Shown here piece after piece: positions 1 to 8,904 of a stretch of DNA of 33,744 nt; position 1 is the stretch's first letter, and every line of letters begins with the position of its first letter. The translations under genes and the position numbers were made by a program. The notes beneath the pieces are model-generated. The model had not been told where the DNA came from and searched no databases. It saw only the letters and a list, made by a program, of their open reading frames with translations. Origin of the DNA: an uncultured Bacteroidota bacterium (GTDB lineage: Bacteria; Bacteroidota; Bacteroidia; Bacteroidales; 4484-276); contig CAJATL010000015.1 of the NCBI GenBank assembly GCA_903944895.1, positions 1-33,744 on the forward strand, in the 5' to 3' direction.

Positions 1-2096
1 ACACCAACAAAACCAATATAATTGTTGCCGGCAGCAGCAGTTACATCAACTTCAAAATAGTTAAACTGGCTCGATCCAAGTGGGATGTATTCTAAATCTG
101 ACCATTGGCCTGTTTCGCTGTTTTTCCACATAATTCTTAAATTACCAGGCCACCAGAGTGTAGTTGAAGCCCAAAATGTGAGTTTATCACCGGCATGAAT
201 CACAAGTTGTGGTGTAACCAGTGTATCTTCCTCAAATGTATTAACATAACATCCTGCTGCCCCTGTTCCGGTATAAGCGTTTGAACTGCCTCCCCATGCT
301 GGTCCGGGAGTCCAGTCCTCGGGTGGGAAATAGCCATCATCAAACATCTCTACTAACAAGCCATTCTGGTAAACTAAGCTTTGGATGGTTTTATAATTAT
401 TTTCAGGATCAGTTCCTCCATCAGAGGGGACAGCAGCTTTTATAACCACACTGCCCGAAGCCGGGAACTGATAAACATAATTTACGGTTGCATATTCTGT
501 CGAATTTACCAAACCGGTATTTACAACACCAACAGGAACATCATTTACGTAAAAAGTTACATCTTTGGCTTGTGCCTGCGAACCGATATTTCTTACAGTA
601 GCTGTAAAAGTTATGTCACGATCAGTAAAAATGAGTGTAGGATTGATCGCAAAAGAAGTCATTTCAAAATCATCACCAGGCTGCTGATAACAGTTTATGA
701 ATGCTGACCATCCTTCTCCAAAATCCCAGGCCGGGGCAACGAACCTGATTGTCATGGCACCCGTTGGTCCCAATGCCTTTAAAACATCGGGTTTGGTCGG
801 TGAATTGTCGCTCCATTCGCCGATTACCGGGGCATTAACATCAGTGCCGTCATAAACGGTGAGTGCCTGATAAGGTCCATCACCATAAGAAACATCAAAA
901 GCACCGAAAAATGTTAGCATGATTTTCTTGCCAGCTTCACCCGGGAAAATGGTAACAATGCCATTATCGCCTTCAACAAACCCGCCATTAATGCCCCCCA
1001 TATCGGTAAACGTGCCTGAGCAGGTTGTAAATTCAGTAGTTTCATAATTTACCATCCTATAAATGGCGCCGTAGTTTACTACTTCTTTCTCAAAGTTGTC
1101 GTTTGACGGTTTCTGATCGCCAACGAGGAGTGTAGCTGCATTAATTGTGTAAAATCCGCCAGCCGAAAGATTGGCCTTTGTTGTAAACGAATATTCGACT
1201 GCACTTTCAGATTGCACGGAGAGCGCGCCAACATTTTCGATCACCATCGCACCGCCGTTGATGGTGTAACCAACATTAAAACCGGTTTGTGGAAGCTTAC
1301 CTTCGTTCTTAATTTTTATGGTAACGGTTTCGTTTGCGGTTAATTCGCCATCTTCCGGGTTTGTAATGTCAAGCACAGCAAGGTCATTATTGTATGATTC
1401 GCCGTAAAGGGCAAATCTTAAATCGAGATTGTAACCAAATGGATGCACCGATGTACTTGGTGTCCAGTTAATAAATCCATAACCAAATCCATCAAGCGGG
1501 TTACGCCAGTGCCAGGGTTCTCCGTTCATTTTGGACTTGTCTTCCCAGCCCCATTGTCCTGCAATATCGTAGCTATCATGAACCTGGAAACTGATCCAGT
1601 AATGACCTGCCGTAAATGTAACCGGTGTGGGGAACTTAAGATTATAATAGCTTTGAAGTTCATTATCAGCATTAACCCATTCCTCTTTGTAAAATTTGTT
1701 TTGTTCCACATAGGAAGTAATTACTGTCCCGGGTTTCCCATTGTCGTCGTTATAGATGAAAACATCAACTTTGGCAGGATTTCCCGCACTTCCTTCCCAC
1801 CAGGTTCCCCAAACACCAAACGAACCAACGTTCCAGGTTTCTCCATCAGGTACAATAAAATCATCAGCAGCCTGGCAAGATAAAGATGCGCTGGCTGCGT
1901 CGGTAAAAAACTGTGATACGATGTATCCACCGTATTCCTCATCTGAAGATTGGTCGTAAATAACATCTCCAATCTTAATGTTAAGTGAATGCTGGCTTGC
2001 TTTTGAAGGCTCACCAATAAATGTTCGCTGTGCTGTGGTGGTCTGTAAAACCACGGCACCAAGCATCAAAACTAAAAATAAGTACAACGTTTTCAT
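1..2096 (-). CDS. Secreted CUB/adhesin-like multidomain protein, 5' part (3' end off window)
   Basis: An uninterrupted minus-strand reading frame of 698 codons starts at ATG 2096-2094 and leaves the window without a stop. Residues 1-22 form a signal peptide (MKTLYLFLVLML then ...TTTAQ). Residues about 238-345 look like a CARDB/Ig-type adhesive domain. Residues about 357-468 match a CUB domain: a Cys near 357 (TTCSGTF), the pattern YQALTVYDG, and a closing INC near 468. A second CARDB-like stretch follows. From about residue 580 (MFDDGYFPPEDWTP) it resembles the beta-sandwich domain of gingipain-type cleaved adhesins. Such proteins are usually exported by T9SS, but the C-terminus that would carry the sorting domain is missing. 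Likely a cell-surface or released adhesin or a non-catalytic part of a hydrolase; no catalytic motif is visible. A small Lys-rich ORF ends 2 nt upstream and may be cotranscribed. Confidence 0.85.
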   Translation of the reverse strand, partial: MKTLYLFLVLMLGAVVLQTTTAQRTFIGEPSKASQHSLNIKIGDVIYDQSSDEEYGGYIVSQFFTDAASASLSCQAADDFIVPDGETWNVGSFGVWGTWWEGSAGNPAKVDVFIYNDDNGKPGTVITSYVEQNKFYKEEWVNADNELQSYYNLKFPTPVTFTAGHYWISFQVHDSYDIAGQWGWEDKSKMNGEPWHWRNPLDGFGYGFINWTPSTSVHPFGYNLDLRFALYGESYNNDLAVLDITNPEDGELTANETVTIKIKNEGKLPQTGFNVGYTINGGAMVIENVGALSVQSESAVEYSFTTKANLSAGGFYTINAATLLVGDQKPSNDNFEKEVVNYGAIYRMVNYETTEFTTCSGTFTDMGGINGGFVEGDNGIVTIFPGEAGKKIMLTFFGAFDVSYGDGPYQALTVYDGTDVNAPVIGEWSDNSPTKPDVLKALGPTGAMTIRFVAPAWDFGEGWSAFINCYQQPGDDFEMTSFAINPTLIFTDRDITFTATVRNIGSQAQAKDVTFYVNDVPVGVVNTGLVNSTEYATVNYVYQFPASGSVVIKAAVPSDGGTDPENNYKTIQSLVYQNGLLVEMFDDGYFPPEDWTPGPAWGGSSNAYTGTGAAGCYVNTFEEDTLVTPQLVIHAGDKLTFWASTTLWWPGNLRIMWKNSETGQWSDLEYIPLGSSQFNYFEVDVTAAAGNNYIGFVG

Positions 2097-2098
2097 AA

Positions 2099-2245
2099 TT
2101 ACTTGTTTTTGTTAGTATTCAGTGATTTAAGAATTTTCTTATAGGCTTCATTCTCGAGTTTTTTCTGCTCGATCAGTTTCTCGAAGGTGGTTTCAAGTTT
2201 CTTACCCTGTTCTTTAGAGATTTCGGTTTTTTTCCCCGTTTTCAT
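2099..2245 (-). CDS. Small lysine-rich helical protein (hypothetical)
   Basis: A 48-aa ORF starts at ATG 2245-2243 and ends TAA two bases before the start of the CUB/adhesin gene, so the two would be translated together. The product is about one third Lys/Glu and reads as a single charged helix (LETTFEKLIEQKKLENEAYKK). No signal peptide or known family was recognised. The frame is open further upstream, to 2374, but that extension is Cys-rich and unlike a Bacteroidota N-terminus, so the internal Met is preferred. The tight spacing supports a real gene; the short length and low complexity argue against it. Confidence 0.35.
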   Translation of the reverse strand: MKTGKKTEISKEQGKKLETTFEKLIEQKKLENEAYKKILKSLNTNKNK

Positions 2246-2768
2246 TTTTCCCTGTTTTTGTTGCAAAGAAAATTCACGAATGAAGCGAAAACAAATTTTC
2301 AGGCTTACAATGAATTTACACTCAGGGGTTTTGTCATTACAAAACATAATTCGTTGGTTACAATTGCCATACATGGCATCGTAAGAAACTGAAAATTAAG
2401 AAGATAAAAATGGGTAAGCTTTGGCTTGCTGACCTCATATTGTTGGTTTTCAATAACTGAGAAGAACATAGCCGCAAACATCCCGCTGGTTCGTGATAAG
2501 GTAATAAGGTTTAAAAATTTATCGGTAATAATTTTGTACTAAGGTTAAAAATGCAATTTAAAACCTTATTTATCAAATATTTAACCTTAGTATAAGGTTT
2601 AAAGATAAGCTCACCCGACCTTATTACCTTATTTATTAATTCATATCAACGACATTGCTTTGTGTGAAAGGTCAGGCAGTCTGAAGCTAAATTCAGATGA
2701 AATTTTAAGTGAATTTGGCCTGACAAGGCAAAACCCGTTTGGTTTCATGAAAAAATGTAGGTGTATTT
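2246..2768. other. Intergenic region with AT-rich palindromes
   Basis: No convincing gene is seen. It holds the nested inverted repeat at 2496-2632, listed separately. To its right is a second fold: GTCAGGC (2671-2677) pairs with GCCTGAC (2718-2724) and encloses a small hairpin TCTGAA-gctaaa-TTCAGA (2680-2697). That fold sits just beyond the 3' end of the TPR gene on the minus strand and could act as its terminator, although no T-run follows. Confidence 0.5.
2496..2632. repeat. Nested inverted repeat (15-bp outer, 13-bp inner arms)
   Basis: Outer arms ATAAGGTAATAAGGT (2496-2510) and ACCTTATTACCTTAT (2618-2632) are perfect complements. Inside them TACTAAGGTTAAA (2537-2549) and TTTAACCTTAGTA (2580-2592) are also perfect. 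The word AAGGTTTAAA occurs as a direct repeat within the element. The whole 137 bp can fold into one long AT-rich hairpin. It has no coding capacity; it may be a MITE-like element or a multi-site regulatory palindrome. Confidence 0.7.
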
Positions 2769-4487
2769 TTAGATACCTTCCAAAAATGAAATCAGGCTTT
2801 CGTCAGTTTCGAGGCCTATCTTTTTGCGAAGCCGTGAACGTGCTACAGTGAGGCTGTTAACAGATTGATAGGTGATGGCAGAGATTTCTTTGGTCGACAT
2901 ATTGAGCCGGAGAAAAGCACAAAGTTTCTTTTCGTTGGCAGTGAGGTTGGGGACTTTTTCGTGAAGTTTATTGTAAAAATCGTTATAAACCTGCTGGAAC
3001 CTGATTTCAAAATCTGTCCAGACATCTTCGTCGGTTGTTGATTGAAGTTCGCGGATAATTTCGTCGATAATGGGCTGGTTTTCCTTTTTAAATGCAATTT
3101 TCGATTTGATGAGTTTTTCGGAAATACTCGTGATGAGTTCATTTTTCCTTACCAGATACATCACATTGGTTGCCAGTTCTTTATTTTTAAATTCCAACTG
3201 CTCAACAAGGTTCAGCTTTTCCAACTGCAGGTTTTTGGTTTCGATGTTTGTTTTTTCGGCTTCAAGGCTGAGCCGCTGCGATTTGCTCCTTTGAAGATAG
3301 TACAACAGGACAAGAATGATTAATCCCATTACCGAAAATACTGTTATCAGCCCAAAAATCATTTCACGGGTTTTCTGATCTGCTTCCTTTTTATTCTGTA
3401 TCAATTGGGTTTCCTGTAATCGCCTGTTAAATTTTTCCTGCATCTCAAGCTGCGTAATTTGTCTGATTTTCTCAATATTCATCAGGCTGTCGCTGGTTTG
3501 CTTGAATAGTACATGGTATGTGTATGCTTCTTCAAAATTGTTGAGTTCGGCATTAATACCACTGATCATTTCCAACGAAATCAATGCAGATGACTTAAAG
3601 TCCCTTTTTTGACAAATTTCATAAGCCAGTTGATAATTCAGAAGGGCTTCGACTTCATTTTTTTCGGTTAAATAACAGTGCCCTAAATTGTTGTATGCCT
3701 GAACCATTCCGCGTTCATCGTTATTCTCCTTCCACACATTAAGCGCTTTCCTGATCAGATCGAAGGCTTTTTCGAGGTCGCCGGTTTCACGTGCAATGAT
3801 TGAAAGATTATTTAACAGCGTGGCATATGAACGATAATCATCAGCATCGAGGTATTGCATGGCTTTGGTAGCATAAATACCAGCTTTTTTAAAATCCCTC
3901 AGCTTCAAATATCCACCGCAGATATTCAGGTTGAACCTGAACATCATGTCCTGATTTGCCTCCGGAAATTGTTGATTGATATGCTGATTAAAATAATTTA
4001 TTCCGGACTCAAAGTACTCGATAGCCTCGGTCATTTTGCCGGTGGTAAAAAACAGGATTCCAATGCTGTTCAGGGTGTTTAGATAAAAATTGGTAACGAT
4101 GGTGTCGTTAATTGTTCCTTCGTAATTTTCGAGCTTGTTTTTAACCTCATAAAAATATTGAAGCGCCTCGGGGTATTTTTCAATTTTTTGAAATAGCAGC
4201 GCCTTCTGATAAAGTATTTTAGCTGTCAAATAACCTGCGCTTTTTTTTGAACTGATTGTTTCGGCCTGAATCAGAACCACCATAGCCGAATCCGGGTATT
4301 TTTCCGACAAAATACCGGAAAGCTTTACCATTTCGATGATGCGCGCACTATCGCTCGTAGCTGAACTGATAACCTGATACAGGGAATCAACGTTCTGTGC
4401 TGTCGAATTTTTTGAAACTGACAATATTTGCAGCAAAACGAACAAGGCTACCAACCGACTGATGTTGAAATTATTGATTCCTGGCAC
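2769..4487 (-). CDS. Membrane TPR protein with C-terminal LuxR-type HTH
   Basis: 572 aa. A signal peptide or anchor (LVALFVLLQILSV) is followed by tetratricopeptide repeats over roughly residues 60-330, with clear TPR helices such as ARIIEMVKLSGIL, GDLEKAFDLIRKALNVW and ERGMVQAYNNLGHCYL. One transmembrane helix (FGLITVFSVMGLIILVLLYY) lies near residues 378-398, then a coiled coil rich in Glu, Lys and Gln. The last 60 residues (LTANEKKLCAFLRLNMSTKEIS... VARSRLRKKIGL) form a LuxR/GerE-like helix-turn-helix. This architecture is common in Bacteroidota, where outside TPRs are thought to sense and the inside HTH to regulate transcription. No histidine kinase domain is present. The target is unknown; it is monocistronic, with a 3' fold at 2671-2724. 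Confidence 0.88.
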   Translation of the reverse strand: MPGINNFNISRLVALFVLLQILSVSKNSTAQNVDSLYQVISSATSDSARIIEMVKLSGILSEKYPDSAMVVLIQAETISSKKSAGYLTAKILYQKALLFQKIEKYPEALQYFYEVKNKLENYEGTINDTIVTNFYLNTLNSIGILFFTTGKMTEAIEYFESGINYFNQHINQQFPEANQDMMFRFNLNICGGYLKLRDFKKAGIYATKAMQYLDADDYRSYATLLNNLSIIARETGDLEKAFDLIRKALNVWKENNDERGMVQAYNNLGHCYLTEKNEVEALLNYQLAYEICQKRDFKSSALISLEMISGINAELNNFEEAYTYHVLFKQTSDSLMNIEKIRQITQLEMQEKFNRRLQETQLIQNKKEADQKTREMIFGLITVFSVMGLIILVLLYYLQRSKSQRLSLEAEKTNIETKNLQLEKLNLVEQLEFKNKELATNVMYLVRKNELITSISEKLIKSKIAFKKENQPIIDEIIRELQSTTDEDVWTDFEIRFQQVYNDFYNKLHEKVPNLTANEKKLCAFLRLNMSTKEISAITYQSVNSLTVARSRLRKKIGLETDESLISFLEGI

Positions 4488-5175
4488 AAGATTTATCTAA
4501 AAAATATTTAAAGCAATACAAAGACTTCTCACCTGTAAACCAAAAATGTTTGTACCAAACTTACCCATTACTCATATTTGGTATTTGGCGGAAAACTTCA
4601 AGCAAATGTAAACAATTATCTTATTGGCAATATCCGGCTATTTCCGAAAGCGGACAGCCTGATCAAGTGTTCAATAATGTACTGGATCAATATTTCTTCC
4701 TGATCAGGGTGAGGATGAATTCAATTGTATCAGATTTCCAGACCTCCCGCAGAATGTTATGTCACAGTTTTAGCCTAAGCGATAAAGATAATGCAGTTTT
4801 AATGCCCATTAAAGAAATTTTTAAAGCGGGGTTGTTGCAGTCCTTCAGACAGCAAAATCTGGTTTGGATTTTTACCCGGGATGTTTCGCCGGTAAAAAAA
4901 ATCCCGAAAAATCACATCAGGCTGTAAGCCTGAAACAAATTATAGCGAATTTATGAATTGAGCGGCAAATTAATCTACAACGGATTTTTTCATAAACAGT
5001 ATAAATTTAACCTGTTTAGTGCAATGAGTCAGTAAGTCTGAACCTGAAATCAAAAATCAAAAATCAGCAATCTGAAATCATAAATCATCAATCAGCAATT
5101 CCATCCTGTTTATTAATAATTCCCCAATGTTAAACAAAACCCTCTTTTTTATTGTTTAGACACTAAAATAAAAAA
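4488..5175. other. Intergenic region, no convincing gene
   Basis: 688 bp between the divergently oriented TPR gene and the carotenoid operon. It should hold both promoters, but no exact TAnnTTTG element with a partner could be placed. A 125-codon plus-strand frame at 4550-4927 has passable codon use but no recognisable protein. A heptanucleotide tract occupies 5046-5100. Confidence 0.5.
5046..5100. repeat. Degenerate heptanucleotide tract, AAATCNN words
   Basis: The sequence is a run of 7-nt words of the form AAATCAA, AAATCAG, CAATCTG, AAATCAT. The words differ in their last bases but keep the 7-nt register for about eight units. The same word family reappears at 31261-31460. Confidence 0.75.
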
Positions 5176-5454
5176 ATGAGTTTTAAAGTTTTCGATATCG
5201 TTATCAGCGTGTGGTTGATTCTTTTTGTGGTTTGGGGATTGCCGCTGACACATTACCGCAGCCGTTTCCGTAAAATCGTTTATCAGACCGAAAGCTGGGT
5301 TATAAATATCAAACCTGTTTTTGTTGATGAAATCAGGGCACTTTTTGGAAATACCTATCCCAACAATCCGGAATATCTGAAAATGAGAAATTTTTACAGG
5401 TTTTATCTGATCGTTTACACGCTGCTTTTTGCAGTTTATCGTTTGGTAGGATAA
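5176..5454 (+). CDS. Small two-helix membrane protein, first gene of the carotenoid operon
   Basis: 92 aa with two predicted membrane helices: residues about 5-25 (FDIVISVWLILFVVWGLPL) and 74-91 (FYLIVYTLLFAVYRLV). Between them is a soluble loop containing a basic stretch (HYRSRFRK). It begins 12 nt before crtI and shares its strand, so it is probably cotranscribed. No family was recognised. Its place suggests a membrane partner for carotenoid or terpenoid synthesis, or an unrelated passenger; nothing in the sequence decides this. Confidence 0.7.
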   Translation: MSFKVFDIVISVWLILFVVWGLPLTHYRSRFRKIVYQTESWVINIKPVFVDEIRALFGNTYPNNPEYLKMRNFYRFYLIVYTLLFAVYRLVG

Positions 5455-5466
5455 ATAATAAATGAA

Positions 5467-6939
5467 ATGAAAAAGAAAGTAATTGTTATCGGGGCTGGAT
5501 TTGCTGGTTTATCGGCAGCATCAGGTCTAGCCGCCAAGGGTTTTGATGTGACCATTCTCGAAAAAAACTCAACACCTGGAGGCCGTTCCAGAAAGTTTGA
5601 AGCCGCAGGCTATATTTTCGACATGGGGCCAAGCTGGTACTGGATGCCCGACATTTTTGAAGACTATTTTCATGCTTTCGGAAAAAAGGTTTCCGATTAT
5701 TACGATTTGAAAAGACTCGACCCGTCGTACCGCATCTTTTTCGATAAAAATGATATTGTTGATTTGCCCGCCAACATTGACGAAATGGTGGCTTTGTACG
5801 AATCCATCGAAACCGGTGCAGGCGAAAAATTAAAGGAGTTTTTAAAAGAGGCGGAATATAAGTACGAAGTTGGTATGAAAGAATTCGTGCACAAACCCAG
5901 CCTTTCTTTCCTTGAATATGCCGAGCCAAAATTGCTGGGTGCCGCGCTGAAGCTGCACCTTTTTCAGTCGTTTCACGATTACACCCGGAAATACTTTAAA
6001 CACCCGAAACTGCTGCAGATGCTCGAGTTCCCGATTTTATTTCTGGGCGGAACCGGCAAAAAAACGCCCGCCCTCTACAGCCTGATGAATTACGGCGACA
6101 TCAAACTAGGTACCTGGTACCCAATGGGCGGCATGTTTAAAATTATCGAAGGCATGGTAAAACTTGCGGAATCACAGGGCGTAAAATTTGTTTACGATGC
6201 CGAAGTCGAAAGTTTTGAATTTGAAAATACTGCGATAAAAGAAGTCTTTGCCGGTGGAAAATCCTACCCGGCTGATTACGTGGTTGGCGCAGCCGATTAT
6301 CATCATGTCGAACAAAAAATTCTGCCCCGGGAATACCGGAAATATTCGGAAAAATACTGGGATAGCCGCGTGATGTCTCCTTCGTCGTTGATCTGGTATG
6401 TTGGTGTAAATAAAAAACTCGACAAACTTGAGCATCACAACCTGCTTTTTGATGAAGATTTTAAAGTTCATGCAGAGGCCATTTACGAAAATCCCCAATG
6501 GCCTGAAAAACCGTCTGTTTATGTTTGCATGACTTCAAAAACCGACGACACCGCCGCCCCCAAAGGGCACGAAAACCTCTTCATCCTCATCCCGGTTGCT
6601 GTGGGCTTAAAGGATTCCGACGAAATCCGTGAAAAATATCTCAATCTGGTATTAGACAGGCTGGAAAAACTGACCGGCGAAAAAATCGGGCCCTTTATTG
6701 ATTACAAAAAAAGCTATGCTCAAACCGATTTTATCAACGATTACCACGCCTTTAAAGGAAATGCTTACGGCCTGGCCAATACGCTGATGCAAACGGCATT
6801 TCTGAAGCCATCCATCAAAAGCTCCAAAGTGAAAAATCTTTACTATGCCGGACAGTTGACGGTTCCGGGTCCTGGTGTGCCACCAGCTTTAATTTCGGGG
6901 CAAATTGTTTCTAAACTTATTGCCGAAAATGAAATATAG
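5467..6939 (+). CDS. crtI: Phytoene desaturase (CrtI type)
   Basis: 490 aa, the usual CrtI length. The FAD-binding Rossmann motif GAGFAG is at residues 9-14, with the acidic end of the second strand in TILEKN and the typical GGRSRKFEAAGYIFDMGPSW region after it. The C-terminus has the CrtI signature (YYAGQLTVPGPGVPPALISG), which closes the FAD site. CrtI enzymes desaturate phytoene stepwise to neurosporene or lycopene, at the membrane, using FAD; the number of steps cannot be read from sequence. crtB follows after 6 nt, and a small membrane protein precedes it by 12 nt. A diapophytoene or other carotenoid desaturase remains possible, but the adjacent crtB supports the C40 pathway. Confidence 0.93.
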   Translation: MKKKVIVIGAGFAGLSAASGLAAKGFDVTILEKNSTPGGRSRKFEAAGYIFDMGPSWYWMPDIFEDYFHAFGKKVSDYYDLKRLDPSYRIFFDKNDIVDLPANIDEMVALYESIETGAGEKLKEFLKEAEYKYEVGMKEFVHKPSLSFLEYAEPKLLGAALKLHLFQSFHDYTRKYFKHPKLLQMLEFPILFLGGTGKKTPALYSLMNYGDIKLGTWYPMGGMFKIIEGMVKLAESQGVKFVYDAEVESFEFENTAIKEVFAGGKSYPADYVVGAADYHHVEQKILPREYRKYSEKYWDSRVMSPSSLIWYVGVNKKLDKLEHHNLLFDEDFKVHAEAIYENPQWPEKPSVYVCMTSKTDDTAAPKGHENLFILIPVAVGLKDSDEIREKYLNLVLDRLEKLTGEKIGPFIDYKKSYAQTDFINDYHAFKGNAYGLANTLMQTAFLKPSIKSSKVKNLYYAGQLTVPGPGVPPALISGQIVSKLIAENEI

Positions 6940-6945
6940 CTGATT

Positions 6946-7782
6946 ATGAAAGAATTATTTGACATGATTTCGAAAAAATCGAGCAAGATGACCACGGTGA
7001 TGTACAGCACTTCGTTTTCGATGGGGATACGGTTTTTCAGCAAGCGTTTCCACGATCCGATTTACGCCATTTATGGTTTTGTGCGCTTTGCCGACGAAAT
7101 AGTTGATTCGTTTCATGGCTTCGATAAAGAGCGGTTGCTTGAAACCTTTAAACGCGACACGCACCAGGCCATCGAGGATAAAATCAGCCTGAACCCGATT
7201 CTCAATAATTTCCAGTGGGCCGTTAACAAATACAAAATCGAACCCGAACTTATTGATACTTTTTTACGAAGCATGGAAATGGACCTGCATAACGAAACCT
7301 ACGATCGTTCAGGCTATGAAGCCTACATACTAGGATCGGCTGAGGTTGTTGGTTTGATGTGTCTGCGTGTTTTCTGCGAAGGCGACGAACAAAGCTACGC
7401 CGATTTAAAACCTTCGGCCATGCGGCTGGGCGCGGCTTTCCAGAAAATTAACTTCCTGCGCGATCTCAGCCACGATTACAACGGCCTCGGCCGTTCCTAT
7501 TTTCCAAACCTCAACATCAATGAGTTTAATGAAGCGGCAAAATTGAAAATTGAAGACGAGATTGAAGCAGATTTCCAGGCTGGTTTGGAAGGAATCCGCC
7601 GGCTTCCTGATGGCGCCAGATTCGGGGTGTATGTGGCTTATGTATACTTTTATGCGCTCTTCCAAAAAATTAAGAAATCCCGTTCAGAGCGGCTTTTGAA
7701 GGAAAGAGTCCGGATTCCAAACAGCCGTAAATACGGGCTTCTGGTTTCATCGTACCTCAAAAGTCAAATGAACCTGATATGA
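6946..7782 (+). CDS. crtB: Phytoene synthase
   Basis: 278 aa, trans-isoprenyl diphosphate synthase fold. Both Asp-rich motifs that bind Mg-diphosphate are visible: DEIVD at residues 50-54, preceded by YAIYGFVRFA, and DLSHD at 173-177 within NFLRDLSHDYNGLGRSYFP. CrtB joins two geranylgeranyl diphosphates head to head to make phytoene, the substrate of the upstream crtI product. It lies 6 nt after crtI and overlaps the next gene by 4 nt (ATGA), so the genes are translationally coupled. It is slightly shorter than most bacterial CrtB proteins but no key segment is missing. Confidence 0.93.
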   Translation: MKELFDMISKKSSKMTTVMYSTSFSMGIRFFSKRFHDPIYAIYGFVRFADEIVDSFHGFDKERLLETFKRDTHQAIEDKISLNPILNNFQWAVNKYKIEPELIDTFLRSMEMDLHNETYDRSGYEAYILGSAEVVGLMCLRVFCEGDEQSYADLKPSAMRLGAAFQKINFLRDLSHDYNGLGRSYFPNLNINEFNEAAKLKIEDEIEADFQAGLEGIRRLPDGARFGVYVAYVYFYALFQKIKKSRSERLLKERVRIPNSRKYGLLVSSYLKSQMNLI

Positions 7783-8315
7783 TAAAAAAAACCATGTTGT
7801 TCTTCATTTTTGTCCCGCTTTCGCTGATGGGATTTTCACAAACGAATATTGGCGAAATCAGAAAATCATTTTTTAAAATGGATGCTGATACCTGCGCTGC
7901 TTTCAGGCTTTTCGAAGCTGTTCAAAAGCTGGATTACCAGGATTCGCCTTTGTTGCTGGCTTATGCCGGAGCTACCGAAGCAGCCTCTGCACCTTGCATT
8001 AAAGGAGCTTTTAAGAAACTTGAGTATTTCAGCCGCGGCAAAAAAAATCTCGAAAAAGCCGTTCAAGCAAGTCCCAAAAATGCCGAGATCAGGTTTTTAA
8101 GATTCGCCACACAAGCCAATATTCCTTCTTTTATCGAATACAACAACTTAGACGAAGATAAACCGATAATTTTAAAGCAGTTGCCTGTTTTACTTGCTGA
8201 CGTAAAGCTGAATACGTTTTGGTTTAAAGCTTCCGATTTTATGCTAAAATCGGGCAAACTAAATAAAGAGGAAGAAAAAACCGTTAAGTCAATCATCGAA
8301 AAACACCAAAAATAA
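7779..8315 (+). CDS. Secreted helical protein of the carotenoid operon, unknown function
   Basis: 178 aa with a signal peptide (MIKKTMLFFIFVPLSLMGFSQ). The mature part is mostly helical, with TPR-like pairing (KKNLEKAVQASPKNAEIRFLRF) and two Cys residues, about 38 and 73. No domain was recognised with certainty. It overlaps crtB by 4 nt and idi by 1 nt (TAATG), so it is firmly inside the operon although a periplasmic protein is not needed for the known chemistry. It might help move or place carotenoids or belong to the outer envelope; this is inference only. Confidence 0.8.
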   Translation: MIKKTMLFFIFVPLSLMGFSQTNIGEIRKSFFKMDADTCAAFRLFEAVQKLDYQDSPLLLAYAGATEAASAPCIKGAFKKLEYFSRGKKNLEKAVQASPKNAEIRFLRFATQANIPSFIEYNNLDEDKPIILKQLPVLLADVKLNTFWFKASDFMLKSGKLNKEEEKTVKSIIEKHQK

Positions 8316-8836
8316 TGATGATCGAAAAAGTAATTCTGGTTGATAAAAACGACAATTCCATTGGAGAAATGGAAAAAATGGAAGCCCACGAAAAGGCACT
8401 TCTCCACAGGGCTTTCTCGGTTTTTATTTTCAACAACAACCACGAGCTCATGTTACAACAACGGGCTTTATCAAAATATCATTCACCCGGTCTTTGGACC
8501 AACACCTGCTGCAGCCACCCACGTCCCGGCGAAAATACCGAAGCCGCTGCTCACCGTCGTCTAATCGAGGAGATGGGCTTTGATTGTGAAATCCACAAAA
8601 TTTTCGATTTTATCTATAAGGCCAAACTCGATCAGGGCCTCACCGAACACGAGTTTGACCACGTTTTTGGGGGTACTTTCAACAGCAATCCAAAAATCAA
8701 CCACCATGAAGTCGAATCCTGGAAATGGATGCACATGGACGACATTGCGACCGACATGAAAATGAATCCCGAGCAATACACTGTTTGGTTCAAAATTGCT
8801 TTTGAGCGGGTTAGGGAGTATTTGAGGAAGGAGTAG
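8315..8836 (+). CDS. idi: Isopentenyl-diphosphate delta-isomerase, type 1
   Basis: 173 aa Nudix-fold enzyme that interconverts isopentenyl and dimethylallyl diphosphate, feeding the carotenoid genes upstream. Visible features are the WTNTCCSHPRPGE segment, whose Cys66 aligns with the catalytic Cys of E. coli Idi; the Nudix-like helix AAAHRRLIEEMGF; and the metal/catalytic Glu pair in TEHEFDHVF (E111, E113). The start overlaps the previous stop by 1 nt. A second ATG follows directly (8318) and could also serve. It is the last gene of the operon, with a hairpin terminator at 8870-8888. A decayed copy of its 3' half lies 425 bp downstream. Confidence 0.94.
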   Translation: MMIEKVILVDKNDNSIGEMEKMEAHEKALLHRAFSVFIFNNNHELMLQQRALSKYHSPGLWTNTCCSHPRPGENTEAAAHRRLIEEMGFDCEIHKIFDFIYKAKLDQGLTEHEFDHVFGGTFNSNPKINHHEVESWKWMHMDDIATDMKMNPEQYTVWFKIAFERVREYLRKE

Positions 8837-8869
8837 GTTTCAGATTATCTAAATCAGCCAAATCCTGAG

Positions 8870-8888
8870 GCCTGCCGGAGGCTTTTTT
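8870..8888 (+). terminator. Rho-independent terminator of the crt-idi operon
   Basis: GCCT (8870-8873) pairs with AGGC (8879-8882) around a 5-nt loop, followed by six T residues. The stem is short, but the position 34 bp past the idi stop and the T-run support it. Confidence 0.55.
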
Positions 8889-8904
8889 GTTCATTTTTAA
8901 ATTT

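Noticed and set aside
1721-2062. 113-codon and neighbouring short minus-strand frames at the left edge
   Set aside because: They are out-of-frame shadows of the long CUB/adhesin gene, which is uninterrupted from 2096 to the window edge.
4550-4927. 125-codon plus-strand frame in the gap before the carotenoid operon
   Set aside because: Codon use is passable, but there is no ribosome-binding context, signal or recognisable domain, and the composition is Arg/Phe/Ser-rich as in chance frames. Homology search would decide.
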